A stretch of DNA of 64,000 nt from Micromonospora citrea (GCF_900090315.1 NZ_FMHZ01000002.1:2644501-2708500); one strand, 5' to 3'; positions 44,009-53,287 are shown, counted from the first letter of the stretch. The notes: generated by a model from the letters alone, not told the origin. Made by a program: numbers and translations.

Positions 44009-45148
44009 TCAGGGCGTGTCCACCGCCGCCCCGGATCCGGCCGGGCGGAAGGGCCGGGCACCGGGATCGGCCCGCCGCGACGAACCACCAGCCGAGTCGG
44101 CCCGACGCGACGAGCCACCGGCGGAGGCGGCCGGGCGCGGCGAGCCGGCAGCCGAATCCGCCAGGAGCGGCGAGCCGGCCTCCGGGGCCGCCGGGCGCGG
44201 CGACTCGGCGGGGCGGCGGGCCAGCAGCACCAGGGTCAGGCCGACGAGCGCGTAGCCGGCCAGCACGGCGAGCGGCCGACCGGATCCGGCGCCGTCGAAG
44301 AAGGTCACCGAGCGGAGCAGGGTGCCGCCCGCGCCCACCGGCAGGAACTGACCGACCGTGCCCCACGGCTGCGGCAGCAGCTCGGGGGCCGCGCTGACCG
44401 CCGAGAGCGGGTTGCCGACCAGGAAGACCAGCAGCGCGCCCAGGCCGATACCCGGCCGGCCGAGCAGCGCCCCGAGGCCGGCCACGGTGGCGGCGGCGGC
44501 GAGCGCGAAGAGCCCGGCCGCCGCCGCCTCGGCGAGCGGGTCGCCGTCGAGCACGCCGAGCCAGCCGTGCAGCACGGCCGCGCCGACGACCCCGGCGAGG
44601 AGCCCGAACGCGAGCAGGCCGAGCAGCCGGGCGATCCGGCCGGTGACCACGAGGGTCAGCAGCGCGCCGGCCAGCACGCTCGCCATCGCGAAGGGCAGGA
44701 AGCCGGCCGCGAACCCGGCGCCCCTGGGATCGTCCGGCGCGCCGGAGACCACCTCGACCACCGGCACCGGGCGGCCCGCGGAGAACTGGGCGGCGGCCTC
44801 GGTGAGCAGCGCGGCGACCGTCGGGCTGGCGGCCGGGGCGGTGTGCAGGGCGACGCCCTCCGGACCGGCGACGAAGGCCGCGTACACCTGTCGGTCGCGC
44901 AGCGCCCGGTCGGCGGCCGCGGCGTCCGGCAGCGTGGTCACCTCGAAGGCCCCCGGCCGCGCAGCGGCGAGGCGGGCGGCGAGGTCGCCGGCGACGGGCG
45001 CCGGCCCCGCGACGGCGACGGGCAGGTCGCGCGGCGCCAGGTGGGTGGCCGGAGCCGCGAAGAGGGGCACGAGCAGCGCCAGCAGGACCGCCGCCAGGGC
45101 GGCGACGCCGAGGGCGGCGGGCAGGGGCGGCCGGGTGCGGGTCGACAT
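44009..45148 (-). CDS. YhgE/ABC-2-like membrane protein
   Basis: A 379-residue membrane protein. It has one N-terminal helix (about 10-32), an extracellular domain (about 35-185, with DRQVYAAFVAGPEGVALHTAPAASP typical of the YhgE/Pip region), then five to six helices (about 190-335) and a Ser/Arg/Pro-rich tail. The layout resembles ABC-2 permeases without an ATPase. AGGAG lies eight bases before the ATG at 45148. A TetR gene is divergent with two operator-like sites between, so it is the likely target, perhaps an exporter of the TetR ligand. Confidence 0.75.
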   Translation of the reverse strand: MSTRTRPPLPAALGVAALAAVLLALLVPLFAAPATHLAPRDLPVAVAGPAPVAGDLAARLAAARPGAFEVTTLPDAAAADRALRDRQVYAAFVAGPEGVALHTAPAASPTVAALLTEAAAQFSAGRPVPVVEVVSGAPDDPRGAGFAAGFLPFAMASVLAGALLTLVVTGRIARLLGLLAFGLLAGVVGAAVLHGWLGVLDGDPLAEAAAAGLFALAAAATVAGLGALLGRPGIGLGALLVFLVGNPLSAVSAAPELLPQPWGTVGQFLPVGAGGTLLRSVTFFDGAGSGRPLAVLAGYALVGLTLVLLARRPAESPRPAAPEAGSPLLADSAAGSPRPAASAGGSSRRADSAGGSSRRADPGARPFRPAGSGAAVDTP

Positions 45149-45162
45149 GGGTCCACTCCTAA

Positions 45163-45236
45163 AACGAACGCTCATTCTCTTATGACTCCAGGCTGCCCCC
45201 CTCCGTGCCCGACTGTCAAGAACGAACGTTCGCTTT
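45163..45236. promoter_or_regulatory. Two TetR-type operators in the divergent promoter
   Basis: AACGAACGCTCATTC (45163-45177) and AACGAACGTTCGCTTT (45221-45236) share AACGAACG-TTC-type symmetry; the second contains the palindrome CGAACGTTCG. One lies near each gene's start, as expected if TetR represses both itself and the membrane gene. Confidence 0.75.
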
Positions 45237-45239
45237 ACG

Positions 45240-45839
45240 ATGTATCCCGTGCCACGCGTCTCCCCGGAACACCTCGCCGCCCGCCGCCGCCAGATCGTCG
45301 ACGCGGCGCGGCGGTGCTTCCTCCGAGAGGGCTTCCACCGCACCACCATGCAGGACGTGATCGCCGAGGCCGGCCTCTCGGTGGGCGCCGTCTACCGCTA
45401 CTTCCCCAGCAAGGCGGATCTGATCAGCGCGATCGCCGAGGAGGCGGTCGGCGGTGCCGAGGCTGTCCTCGACGAGGTCCGCCACCGGGAGCCACCGCCT
45501 CCCCTGGCCGAGGCGCTCGACCGCGCGCTGGCCTACGTGGAGACCCAGCTCGGCGACGACGGCGTGCTGCGGATCGCGGTCCAGGTCTGGGGCGAGGCCC
45601 AGCGCGACCGGGCGTTGGCCACTCTCGTCGCCGGCAAGTACGACCACGTCCGCGGCTACCTCGCGGCGCTCGTCCGGCGCGCCCAGGACACCGGCGAGGT
45701 GGCCGCCGACGCCGACCCCGACGCCGTGGCCTCGGCCATGTTGGCCCTGATCCTCGGCTGGCTCCTCCAGCAACTGCTCACCGGCCGACCGGACCGCGCC
45801 ACCTACATCGCCGGCGTCCGCGCCCTACTCACCCCCTGA
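45240..45839 (+). CDS. TetR-family transcriptional regulator
   Basis: A 199-residue regulator. The HTH is ARRRQIVDAARRCFLREGF followed by TTMQDVIAEAGLSVGAVYRYFPSK (about 14-58); the C-terminal helices resemble the TetR_C_6 group and hold the ligand pocket. ATG at 45240 follows an operator directly, and a GTG at 45249 is the alternative. It is divergent from the membrane protein gene, which it probably represses along with itself. Confidence 0.9.
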   Translation: MYPVPRVSPEHLAARRRQIVDAARRCFLREGFHRTTMQDVIAEAGLSVGAVYRYFPSKADLISAIAEEAVGGAEAVLDEVRHREPPPPLAEALDRALAYVETQLGDDGVLRIAVQVWGEAQRDRALATLVAGKYDHVRGYLAALVRRAQDTGEVAADADPDAVASAMLALILGWLLQQLLTGRPDRATYIAGVRALLTP

Positions 45840-45866
45840 CCACCCCTACCCCGCGCCCCCCACGTG

Positions 45867-45939
45867 CGCGATCTTGCACTTCCTGCCCTCGATCTGGGCG
45901 ATTGGTCCCTTACATCGGGGCAACAAGTGCAAGATCGCG
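45867..45939. terminator. Long inverted repeat between convergent genes
   Basis: Perfect 15-base arms CGCGATCTTGCACTT (45867-45881) and its complement (45925-45939) with a 43-base loop, lying between the ends of tetR (+) and the GH13 gene (-). A G-rich tract follows (45941-45968). Same placement as the element at 367-427 but a different sequence. Possibly a dispersed terminator-like repeat. Confidence 0.6.
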
Positions 45940-45969
45940 AGGGCGGGGAGGGCGGGGTGGGGGTGGGGG

Positions 45970-47781
45970 TCAGGGGAGGCGCCAGGCCTGGAAGGTGGGG
46001 CCGTCGGCGGGGAGGGTGACCGCGCCGTCGGCGTCGGGGCGGAGGGCCGGGGCGCCGCCGTGGACGTTCTCGCCGGCCGGCAGGCCGACCAGCCGCACCG
46101 GGGCGCCGGGGGCCCGGCGGGCCAGCACCAGCACCGAGCCGGTCGGCGCCTCCCGCAGGAAGACCAGGGTGTCCGCGTCGTGGTGCAGCCAGCGCAGTCC
46201 GCCGTGGCGCAGGGCGGGCTCGGCGCGGCGCAGCGCCACCAACGCCCGGTAGCTGGCGAACGTGGCGGCGTCCCAGGTCTCGGGCCGGTGCCACGGCATC
46301 GGGGTACGCGAGCCCTCGCCGTTGGTGCCGGTGAGGCCCAGCTCGTCCCCGGCGAAGATCACCGGGGTGCCCGGCATGGTGGCGAGCAGGCCGGCGGCGA
46401 CCTCCTGCCGCGCGGCGTCGCCGACCACCGTGCGGATCCGGGCGGAGTCGTGCGAGCCGAGCAGCTGCCACGAGTGCGTGTACGACCGCCACGAGACCAG
46501 CGAGCGGTAGGCGTTCATGGTGGCCAGCACGGCGTCGGCGTCCCGCCTCGGGACCCCGCCCGGGGTGCCGAGGAAGTTCGGCACCGGGTCGTCGCCGTGC
46601 CGCAGCCAGGACCAGACCGGGTCGGTGAAGCCGACGTAGTTCATCGTCCCGTGCCAGCCGTCGCGGTCCAGGTCGCCCGTGTGGTCGTGACCGTGCTCGG
46701 CCAGCAGCAGGCCGTCGGCGCGGGTCTCGGCGACCACCCGGCGCAGCAGCGCCGCCACCTCGTGGGTGTACGCGTCGGCGCCCCGCCGGCCCGTCATGTT
46801 CGCCACGTCGACCCGCCAGCCGTCCAGCCCGTACGGCGGGCGCAGCCAGCGGCGCAGCAGCGAGTCCTCGGCGGTGGCGAAGCGCCGGCGCAGCTCGGCG
46901 CTGCCCCAGTTCAGCTTCGGCAGCGACTTGACCCCGTTCCAGGACTCGTAGTCCCCGGTGACCTCGTCGAAGTAGTACAGCTCCCGCTCGGGCGCGGACA
47001 CGTCGGAGGCGGCCCTGGTGAACCACTCGTGCGCGTCGCCGGTGTGGTTGCTGGTGATGTCGCCCAGCAGCCGCCAGCCCCGGGCGCGTACGGCGTCGGC
47101 GAGGCGGGCCAGCGCGGCGTTCCCACCGAGCAGCGGGTCGACGGTGTCGAAGCTGGACGCGTCGTAGCGGTGGTTGGAGCGGGCCGGGAAGATCGGGGTG
47201 AGGTAGACGGTGTTGACGCCGAGCCGGTCCAGGTGGTCCAGCCGCCCGGTGATGCCGTCCAGGTCGCCGCCGTAGAACTGGTACGGGGTCTCCGGCCCGC
47301 GCCCGATCACCGGCGTGTCCCAGTCGCACGGGATCGCCCAGTCCGGCAGTTCGCGGCCCTCGGCGGCGGCGGAGCGGGCGAACCGGTCCGGGAAGATCTG
47401 GTAGATCACCGCGTCGCGGGCCCAGGCCGGCGGCGGCGCGTACGTGACGAGCTTGAAGTCGCCGTTGTCCGGCACGTCGTGGGGCACGATGCCGGCGGCG
47501 TTGAGCCAGCGGTGGCCGCGACCGCCGGTCAGCAGGAACCGGTAGTTGCTGACCGGGTTGCGGGCCTCGACGGGGACCCGCCACCAGACGTCGCCGCCGT
47601 CGGTGCGGTCCACGACCGCCTCGGTGAAGCGGGGCTCTCCGTCGCCGGTGGTGCGCACGTGCACCTGCCGGACGTCGGCGCCCGCCGGCACCCGGACGAA
47701 GACGTCGACGACGTCGCCGAGGGCGGGCTCCTGCTCGGGCACGTACAGGGCGGAACCGTCGTGGTGCGGCAACAGGGACAT
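45970..47781 (-). CDS. GH13 cyclomaltodextrinase/neopullulanase-like enzyme
   Basis: A 603-residue glycoside hydrolase. An N-terminal CBM34-like domain (about 1-115) precedes the (beta/alpha)8 domain; catalytic residues are D325 in DGWRVDVAN, E362 in LLAEHGH and D445 in LLGSHDSAR. The CBM34-type domain points to the cyclomaltodextrinase, maltogenic amylase and neopullulanase group, which cuts cyclic or branched maltodextrins. No signal peptide, so it acts on imported sugars. ATG at 47781 follows AAAGG. It lies 221 bases downstream of malG on the same strand, with a hairpin between. Confidence 0.87.
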   Translation of the reverse strand: MSLLPHHDGSALYVPEQEPALGDVVDVFVRVPAGADVRQVHVRTTGDGEPRFTEAVVDRTDGGDVWWRVPVEARNPVSNYRFLLTGGRGHRWLNAAGIVPHDVPDNGDFKLVTYAPPPAWARDAVIYQIFPDRFARSAAAEGRELPDWAIPCDWDTPVIGRGPETPYQFYGGDLDGITGRLDHLDRLGVNTVYLTPIFPARSNHRYDASSFDTVDPLLGGNAALARLADAVRARGWRLLGDITSNHTGDAHEWFTRAASDVSAPERELYYFDEVTGDYESWNGVKSLPKLNWGSAELRRRFATAEDSLLRRWLRPPYGLDGWRVDVANMTGRRGADAYTHEVAALLRRVVAETRADGLLLAEHGHDHTGDLDRDGWHGTMNYVGFTDPVWSWLRHGDDPVPNFLGTPGGVPRRDADAVLATMNAYRSLVSWRSYTHSWQLLGSHDSARIRTVVGDAARQEVAAGLLATMPGTPVIFAGDELGLTGTNGEGSRTPMPWHRPETWDAATFASYRALVALRRAEPALRHGGLRWLHHDADTLVFLREAPTGSVLVLARRAPGAPVRLVGLPAGENVHGGAPALRPDADGAVTLPADGPTFQAWRLP

Positions 47782-47826
47782 GGTGGCGCCTTTCGCGTCG
47801 GTCGGACTGGGAGAGAAGGGGTCTCC

Positions 47827-47854
47827 CGCCGCGGCCGGTTGCCCGGCCGCGGCG
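47827..47854 (-). terminator. GC-rich hairpin between malG and the GH13 gene
   Basis: Perfect 12-base arms CGCCGCGGCCGG (47827-47838) and its complement (47843-47854) with loop TTGC. It may partly end the malEFG transcript before the enzyme gene. Confidence 0.65.
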
Positions 47855-48002
47855 GTCGATCCGTGACTGCTCCGGTGTACGTCGGACGCCGACGCCCTTG
47901 CCGCAGCTCTGCGGTGTCGCGCAACCGCCGGTGGACCCGGCTGGTCGCGACGGAGCGGCACCCCTCGCCTCGACCTCGGCGAGGAGCGACCACCTGTCCG
48001 CC

Positions 48003-48899
48003 TTATCCTTTGACCGCCCCGGCCGTGAGGCCGTTGACGATGTAGCGCTGGAGGAGTTGGAACACCAGCACCGTCGGGACGGCGGTGAGCAGGGTGCCCG
48101 CCGCGAAGATCCCGAAGTTGTTGTTGCGCTCGCCGGCCACCAGCCCGAACATGCCGACCGCGAGGGTCTTCGAGTTGGTGTTCGTGAGGAACACGTTGGC
48201 GATCACGAACTCGTTGATCGAACCGATGAAGGCGAGCAGGCCGGTCACCGCCAGGATCGGCGCCACCAGCGGCAGCATGATCCGGAAGAAGACCTGGGCG
48301 TGCGAGGCGCCGTCCATGGTGGCGGACTCGTCCAGCTCCTTCGGCAGCGTGTCGAAGAAGCCCTTCATCAGCCAGGTGTTCGCGCCGAGGGCGGCGCCCA
48401 TGTAGAGCAGGAAGAGGCCCCACGGGGTGTTGAAGCCGATCACCGGCCACAGTTCGGTGACCTTCGTGAAGATCAGGAAGATCGCCACGATCGCCAGGAA
48501 CTGCGGGAACATCTGGATCAGCAGCAGGGAGAGCAGCCCGACCCGGCGGCCGGCGAACCGCATCCGGGAGAAGGCGTACGCCGCCAGCGCCGACAGGAAG
48601 ATCGACGCGAAGCTGGCCACCCCTGCCAGGAGCAGCGAGTTGAGGAACCAGCGGCCGAAGGCGGTCCGCTCGAAGAGGTTGGTGAAGTTCTCCAGCGAGG
48701 CGCCGGTCGGCACCAGCTCCGTGGAGGAGAGCGTGCCGAGCGGGTTGAGCGCCGCCGAGACGACGAACAGGATCGGGAAGAGGCTGAACGCCACCGCCAG
48801 GACGCCGACCAGGTGCCGCCATCCCACCTGGGCGAACCAGCGGTTCCGCCGTCCGGTCGCGTTGCGGTTGGCGACGGGCGCTTCGGTGCGGGTGCTCAC
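48003..48899 (-). CDS. malG: Maltose/maltodextrin ABC transporter permease MalG
   Basis: A 298-residue permease with six helices; the EAA-loop reads FFDTLPKELDESATMDGASHAQVFF (two segments, about 167-190) and binds the ATPase. It ends in the C-terminal GAVKG. No ATPase gene is present, so the complex must use a shared MsiK-like ATPase encoded elsewhere, as in Streptomyces. The GTG start overlaps the malF stop by four bases. Confidence 0.92.
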   Translation of the reverse strand: MSTRTEAPVANRNATGRRNRWFAQVGWRHLVGVLAVAFSLFPILFVVSAALNPLGTLSSTELVPTGASLENFTNLFERTAFGRWFLNSLLLAGVASFASIFLSALAAYAFSRMRFAGRRVGLLSLLLIQMFPQFLAIVAIFLIFTKVTELWPVIGFNTPWGLFLLYMGAALGANTWLMKGFFDTLPKELDESATMDGASHAQVFFRIMLPLVAPILAVTGLLAFIGSINEFVIANVFLTNTNSKTLAVGMFGLVAGERNNNFGIFAAGTLLTAVPTVLVFQLLQRYIVNGLTAGAVKG

Positions 48900-50536
48900 G
48901 AGTACACCTCCTCCTGCTTGCGGGTCCGGGAGAAGCTGATCGCCGAGACCGTCGCCACGATCGCGAAGATGAAGATCGAGACAGCGGCGGCCAGGCCGTA
49001 CTCGGCGCCCTGGGCGCCGAAGGCCAGCCGGTAGGTGTAGGTGATCAGCAGGTCGGTGGCGCCGGCCGTCGGGTTGTCCGCCGGGAACGGTCCGCCCTCG
49101 GTGACGAACTGGATCGCGTTGAAGTTGTTGAAGTTGTACGCGAACGACGCGATCAGCAGCGGCGAGATCGCCACCAGCAGCAGCGGCATGGTGACCGCGC
49201 GGAACGACTGGAACGGCGACGCCCCGTCGACCGAGGTGGCCTCGGTCAGCTCGCGCGGGATGGCCTGCAACGCCCCGGTGGTCACCAGGAACATGTACGG
49301 GTAGCCGAGCCAGAGCTGCACGAGCAGCACCGCGAGCCGGGCCGACCAGGTCTCACCGAACCAGTCCACCCCCAGCCCGAAGAGGTTGTTGATCAGGCCG
49401 AAGTCGGTGTTGAACATGTCCCGCCAGACCAGCAGCATCGCGAAGGACGGCATGGCGTAGGGCAGGATCAGCAGCACCCGGTAGAAGTTCGTGCCCCGCA
49501 TCCGGGGTGAGTGCAGCGCGAGCGCGACGCCCATGCCGAGCAGGAAGGTGAAGCCGGTGGAGCCGAGCGCGAAGGCGAAGTTCCAGATCAGCGTGCCGAA
49601 GAACGGGCCGGAGATGGCCGGGTCGGTGAGCACGCTGGTGAAGTTGCGCAGCCCGACGTTGACCTGCCAGCCCTGGGCCAGTGTCTCGCCGTCGGCGGCG
49701 ACGAAGGAGCCGACCTTCCCGTCGGCGGTCCAGGTCTTCCCGGTCTCGCTGTCGCGGATGCAGTCGCAGCCCGCGTCGTACGCCCGGACCGCCTTGCCCT
49801 CGTAGGCGCGCGACAGGCCGGACGAGCGCAGCGCGCCCCCGGAGGTCGGCACCACCAGGTCGGTGATGTCCTTGCTCCGGTTGCTGGCCTCGCCGAAGTT
49901 GAGGATCTGGTAGCCGTCGGCGGCGGTGACCTTGCCGCCCGGCGCGACGGTGACGCTGTTGGCGCCGAGCGGGCGCAGGCCCTCGGTGTCGCCGACGGAG
50001 ACCGTGTTCGTCTGCGGGTCGGTGATCAGGAAGACCAGCTCGCCGGTGGCGGGGTCGCCCTTGGTGGCGACGGTCAGCGGGTACTGGATCGAGCCGGGGA
50101 CCTGCTTCACCGAGCCGCTCTGGATGGCGACGATGGCGTCGTCCTTGCTGCCACGGTGGCCGTCGCCGAAGTTCGTGAACGCGGTGCTCGCGGTGTAGAG
50201 CACCGGGATGATCTGGAACGCCACCAGGAAGAGCGTGCCCGGGACCAGGTACTTGGCGGGAATGCGGCGGGGGCTCAGGTAGAGGTAGAAGAGTCCGGCG
50301 GTGGTCGCCAGCAGGATCGCCAGCCCGACCCAGAGCTCGGCCTCGATGAGCGGGAAGGCCGCCCAGACCGCGATCCCGGCCACGAGGCCGAGCAGGACCA
50401 CCTTGACGAGCAGGCCGGTCAGCGTGGTCGGCGCGTGGTTCCGCGCGGTACGGGACTTGCGCGGGGACCCGGACCGTACGGGCCCCCGGCCCGGGGACTG
50501 CGTGGCAGCACCCGGGCCGGACGACGACGTACTCAT
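48896..50536 (-). CDS. malF: Maltose/maltodextrin ABC transporter permease MalF
   Basis: A 546-residue permease. Helices at about 40-60, 70-85 and 98-115 precede a large extracytoplasmic loop (about 120-290), the P2 domain typical of MalF; four to five further helices follow with the EAA loop IPRELTEATSVDGASPFQSF (about 430-450). It pairs with MalG and receives maltose or maltodextrin from MalE. Its ATG shares one base with the malE stop (TAATG), so translation is coupled. Confidence 0.92.
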   Translation of the reverse strand: MSTSSSGPGAATQSPGRGPVRSGSPRKSRTARNHAPTTLTGLLVKVVLLGLVAGIAVWAAFPLIEAELWVGLAILLATTAGLFYLYLSPRRIPAKYLVPGTLFLVAFQIIPVLYTASTAFTNFGDGHRGSKDDAIVAIQSGSVKQVPGSIQYPLTVATKGDPATGELVFLITDPQTNTVSVGDTEGLRPLGANSVTVAPGGKVTAADGYQILNFGEASNRSKDITDLVVPTSGGALRSSGLSRAYEGKAVRAYDAGCDCIRDSETGKTWTADGKVGSFVAADGETLAQGWQVNVGLRNFTSVLTDPAISGPFFGTLIWNFAFALGSTGFTFLLGMGVALALHSPRMRGTNFYRVLLILPYAMPSFAMLLVWRDMFNTDFGLINNLFGLGVDWFGETWSARLAVLLVQLWLGYPYMFLVTTGALQAIPRELTEATSVDGASPFQSFRAVTMPLLLVAISPLLIASFAYNFNNFNAIQFVTEGGPFPADNPTAGATDLLITYTYRLAFGAQGAEYGLAAAVSIFIFAIVATVSAISFSRTRKQEEVYS

Positions 50537-51789
50537 TACTTGATCTGGCCGGAGATCGTCTTACCGGCTGCGGTGATCGTCTTGGCCGGGTCGGCACCGC
50601 CGATGATGGCGGCCTCCGCCTTGCCGAACGGGTCCCAGATCGCGGCCATGGCCGGGATCGCCGGGAGCACCTGGCCGTTCTTGCCGGCCTCCTGGAACTT
50701 GGCCAGGTCCGGGTCACTGCCCTTGACCTGGTCGAGCGCGGCGGTCAGCGCCGGCGGACGGGGCTCGGCGTTGTAGAGCGCCACGGCCAGCTCGGGGGTG
50801 GTGACGTGGTTGGCCACGAACTCCTGGGCCAGGGCCTTGTTCTGCCCCTTGGCCGCGACGTAGAAGGACTGGACGCCCACGAACGGCTGGGCCTCCTTGC
50901 CACCGGCGAAGCCGGGGACCGGGGAGATGTCGTACTTGATGTTGGCCTTCTTGGCGTCCGCGATGGCCCACGGGCCGGAGACCAGGTAGGCGCACTTCTT
51001 GCCGGTGAAGGTGGCGATGGAGTTCTCGCCGGTGATGGAGCGCTTCAGCGCACCCTCGCCCTTCTCACCCAGCTTGGCGATCTTCTGGAACGCCGCGATC
51101 GACTCCGGCTTGCCCACGCCCAGGTCCTTCGGGTCGTAGTCGCCGTTGGCGGCGGTGCCGAAGAGGTAGCCGCCGGCCGAGGTGTAGAGCGGGTAGATGT
51201 GGTACGCGTCGCCGTTCTGGCCGGACTGGAGGCAGAGGATCTCGCTGACCTTCTTCTCGGCCTTGAGCTTCTTGCCGGCGGTGACCAGCTCTTCGATGGT
51301 CTTCGGCGCCTCGGGGGCCAGCTCGGTGTTGCGGATCAGCGCCAGGTTCTCCATGGCGTAGGGCACGCCGTAGAGCTGGCCGTTGAAGGTCACGGCCTTG
51401 ACGGCGGTCTCGTTGAAGGCGCTCTTCTGCTCGGCGGCGAGCTGGACCGGGTCGATGGCGCCGTTCTGGACGAGGTTGCCGATCCAGTCGTGCGCGCCGA
51501 CCACGACGTCCGGGCCGCTGCCCTGCTGCGAGGCGGTGACGAAGTTGGTCTGGAGATCCTTGGAGACGGCCTGGACCTCGACCGTGACGCCGTTCTCCTG
51601 GCCGAACTTCTCGCCGAACGGCTTGAGGGCGGCCGCCCGCTTGTCGTCGGCCCAGATCACCAGCTTGCCGCCGGTGGCGGCCTTGGTGGATTCCTTCGCG
51701 GCCGGCTCGTCGTTGCTGTCGCTGCCGCAGCCCGACGCGGCGAGCGCCAGGCCGAGGACGGCGACCACACCCGCGGTACGGATGCGCAT
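50536..51789 (-). CDS. malE: Maltose/maltodextrin-binding lipoprotein MalE
   Basis: A 417-residue solute-binding lipoprotein. The signal peptide ends in the lipobox LAASGC (about C22); the mature protein opens with GGKLVIWADDKRAAALKPFGEKF, then ASQQGSGPDVVVGAHDWIG and the aromatic AYLVSGPWAI, all usual in MalE. AGGAG precedes the ATG at 51789 by six bases. It is the first gene of malEFG, with LacI-type CTTGC boxes upstream, so it should be induced by maltose. Confidence 0.93.
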   Translation of the reverse strand: MRIRTAGVVAVLGLALAASGCGSDSNDEPAAKESTKAATGGKLVIWADDKRAAALKPFGEKFGQENGVTVEVQAVSKDLQTNFVTASQQGSGPDVVVGAHDWIGNLVQNGAIDPVQLAAEQKSAFNETAVKAVTFNGQLYGVPYAMENLALIRNTELAPEAPKTIEELVTAGKKLKAEKKVSEILCLQSGQNGDAYHIYPLYTSAGGYLFGTAANGDYDPKDLGVGKPESIAAFQKIAKLGEKGEGALKRSITGENSIATFTGKKCAYLVSGPWAIADAKKANIKYDISPVPGFAGGKEAQPFVGVQSFYVAAKGQNKALAQEFVANHVTTPELAVALYNAEPRPPALTAALDQVKGSDPDLAKFQEAGKNGQVLPAIPAMAAIWDPFGKAEAAIIGGADPAKTITAAGKTISGQIK

Positions 51790-51940
51790 CGGTACTCCTG
51801 TCGTCATGGCGGCCCGCGGGGGAGGGCGACCCGCCAGTGGAAACCTCTGAAAATTTGTTGCCAACCGGCGCCCGGCGTGCTGCGCCGCTGCTCTCGCGTG
51901 TTGCGGGGACGTTAGCAAGGGGTTTCAGAGAATGGAAGGG

Positions 51941-51967
51941 CTTGCAGAAGTGTACGCAAGAACTTGC
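51941..51967. promoter_or_regulatory. CTTGC boxes between malE and the LacI-family gene
   Basis: CTTGC at 51941, GCAAG at 51956 and CTTGC at 51963 form alternating half-sites. They resemble the boxes upstream of the alpha-glucosidase gene (53160-53188). Probably the operator of the LacI regulator, acting on malE and on itself. Confidence 0.65.
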
Positions 51968-51975
51968 CGGTGAGC

Positions 51976-51981
51976 TAAAGT
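51976..51981 (+). promoter_or_regulatory. Probable -10 box of the LacI-family gene
   Basis: TAAAGT, seven bases before the ATG at 51989, which suggests a leaderless mRNA. A CTTGC operator box lies just upstream. Confidence 0.45.
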
Positions 51982-51988
51982 GCGGGCC

Positions 51989-53083
51989 ATGCGCGCTCGA
52001 CTGTCCGACATCGCCCAACAGGCCGAAGTCAGCGAGGCCACGGTGTCGCGGGTGCTCAACGACCGCCCGGGAGTGGCCCCCGAGACCCGGCAGGCCGTCC
52101 TGACCGCCCTCGACGTGCTCGGCTACGAGCGCCCGGCCCGGCTGCGCAAGCGCAGCGCCGGCCTGGTGGGCCTGGTGGTCCCCGAACTGGACAACCCGAT
52201 CTTCCCCGCGTTCGCGCAGGTTATCGAGTCCACGCTGGCGCAGAGCGGGTTCACCCCCGTGCTGTGCACCCAGACCCCGGGCGGCGTCACCGAGGACGAG
52301 TACGTCGAGATGCTGCTGGACCGGCAGGTCTCCGGGATCGTCTTCGTCTCCGGCCTGCACGCCGACACCGCCGCCAACCACGACCGGTACCGGGCCCTGC
52401 TCGCCCGCCCGCTGCCCATCGTGATGATCAACGGGTACGCGCCGGGCATCCCCGCGCCGTTCGTCTCCTGCGACGACGGCGAGGCCACCGAGCTGGCCGT
52501 GGCCCACCTGGTGGCGCTCGGGCACCGCCGCATCGGCCTGATCACCGGCCCGGACCGGTTCGTGCCGGTGCAGCGCCGGGTGGCCGGCTTCCGGGCCGCG
52601 ATGGCCCGGCTGGCCGGCGCGACCGAGGCGGACCTCGGCGAGCTGGCCGAACTCTCCCTCTTCGGCGTGGAGGGCGGCGAGGCGGCCGCCGCGCGGCTGC
52701 TGGAGCGCGGCGTCACCGGCATCGTCTGCGGCTCGGACCTGATGGCGCTCGGCGCGATCCGGGCCGCCCGGCAGCGCGGCCTTTCCGTGCCGGCGGACCT
52801 CTCGGTGGTCGGCTACGACGACTCCCCGCTGATGGCCTTCACCGATCCGCCGCTGACCACCATGCGCCAGCCGGTGGCCGCGATGGCGGTCGCCGCCGTG
52901 CGGGCCCTGGTCGACGAGATCAACGGGCACGCGGCCCCGCACTCGGAGTACGTGTTCCGCCCGGAGCTGGTGGTGCGCGGCTCCACCGCGGTCGCCCCGG
53001 CGGGTGGGTCCCGCCCGGCCCGCGGCGGCGACGGTCCGCACCGGCAGCGCCCGGCGCCGCCCGCACTCGCCGTGCCGGCCTGA
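51989..53083 (+). CDS. LacI-family regulator of maltodextrin genes
   Basis: A 364-residue repressor. The HTH and hinge are at the very start (RLSDIAQQAEVSEATVSRVLN, then GVAPETRQAVL), followed by a sugar-binding domain (about 60-335; VGLVVPELDNPIFPAFAQ). A low-complexity tail of 25 residues follows. ATG at 51989 is preferred over the GTG at 51980 because of the box at 51976-51981. It is divergent from malEFG and upstream of the alpha-glucosidase gene, which fits a MalR-type repressor relieved by maltose or maltodextrin. The sugar is inferred from context. Confidence 0.9.
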   Translation: MRARLSDIAQQAEVSEATVSRVLNDRPGVAPETRQAVLTALDVLGYERPARLRKRSAGLVGLVVPELDNPIFPAFAQVIESTLAQSGFTPVLCTQTPGGVTEDEYVEMLLDRQVSGIVFVSGLHADTAANHDRYRALLARPLPIVMINGYAPGIPAPFVSCDDGEATELAVAHLVALGHRRIGLITGPDRFVPVQRRVAGFRAAMARLAGATEADLGELAELSLFGVEGGEAAAARLLERGVTGIVCGSDLMALGAIRAARQRGLSVPADLSVVGYDDSPLMAFTDPPLTTMRQPVAAMAVAAVRALVDEINGHAAPHSEYVFRPELVVRGSTAVAPAGGSRPARGGDGPHRQRPAPPALAVPA

Positions 53084-53159
53084 ACCCGCCCGCCGGCCGA
53101 TCCCGCGCTCCGCGGGCCGGGAGATTTCGGGCGGGTGCAGGGCGTGACCGACGTCATTC

Positions 53160-53205
53160 CTTGCGCAAGAAATGCTTGACTCTTGCAGTATTCGGGCGGC
53201 ATCCT
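53160..53205 (+). promoter_or_regulatory. Promoter and CTTGC operators of the alpha-glucosidase gene
   Basis: CTTGCGCAAG (53160-53169) is a perfect palindrome, CTTGCAG follows at 53182. TTGACT (53176-53181) and CATCCT (53200-53205) fit -35 and -10 boxes with an 18-base spacer, so a repressor on the second box would block the promoter. Confidence 0.65.
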
Positions 53206-53287
53206 GCTCAGACAAACCGCGCCGCACACCCGCACCGCACCGGGTGCCGCCGTCCCACGCGCCCACAGAAACGGGGAACCGCCTCCG

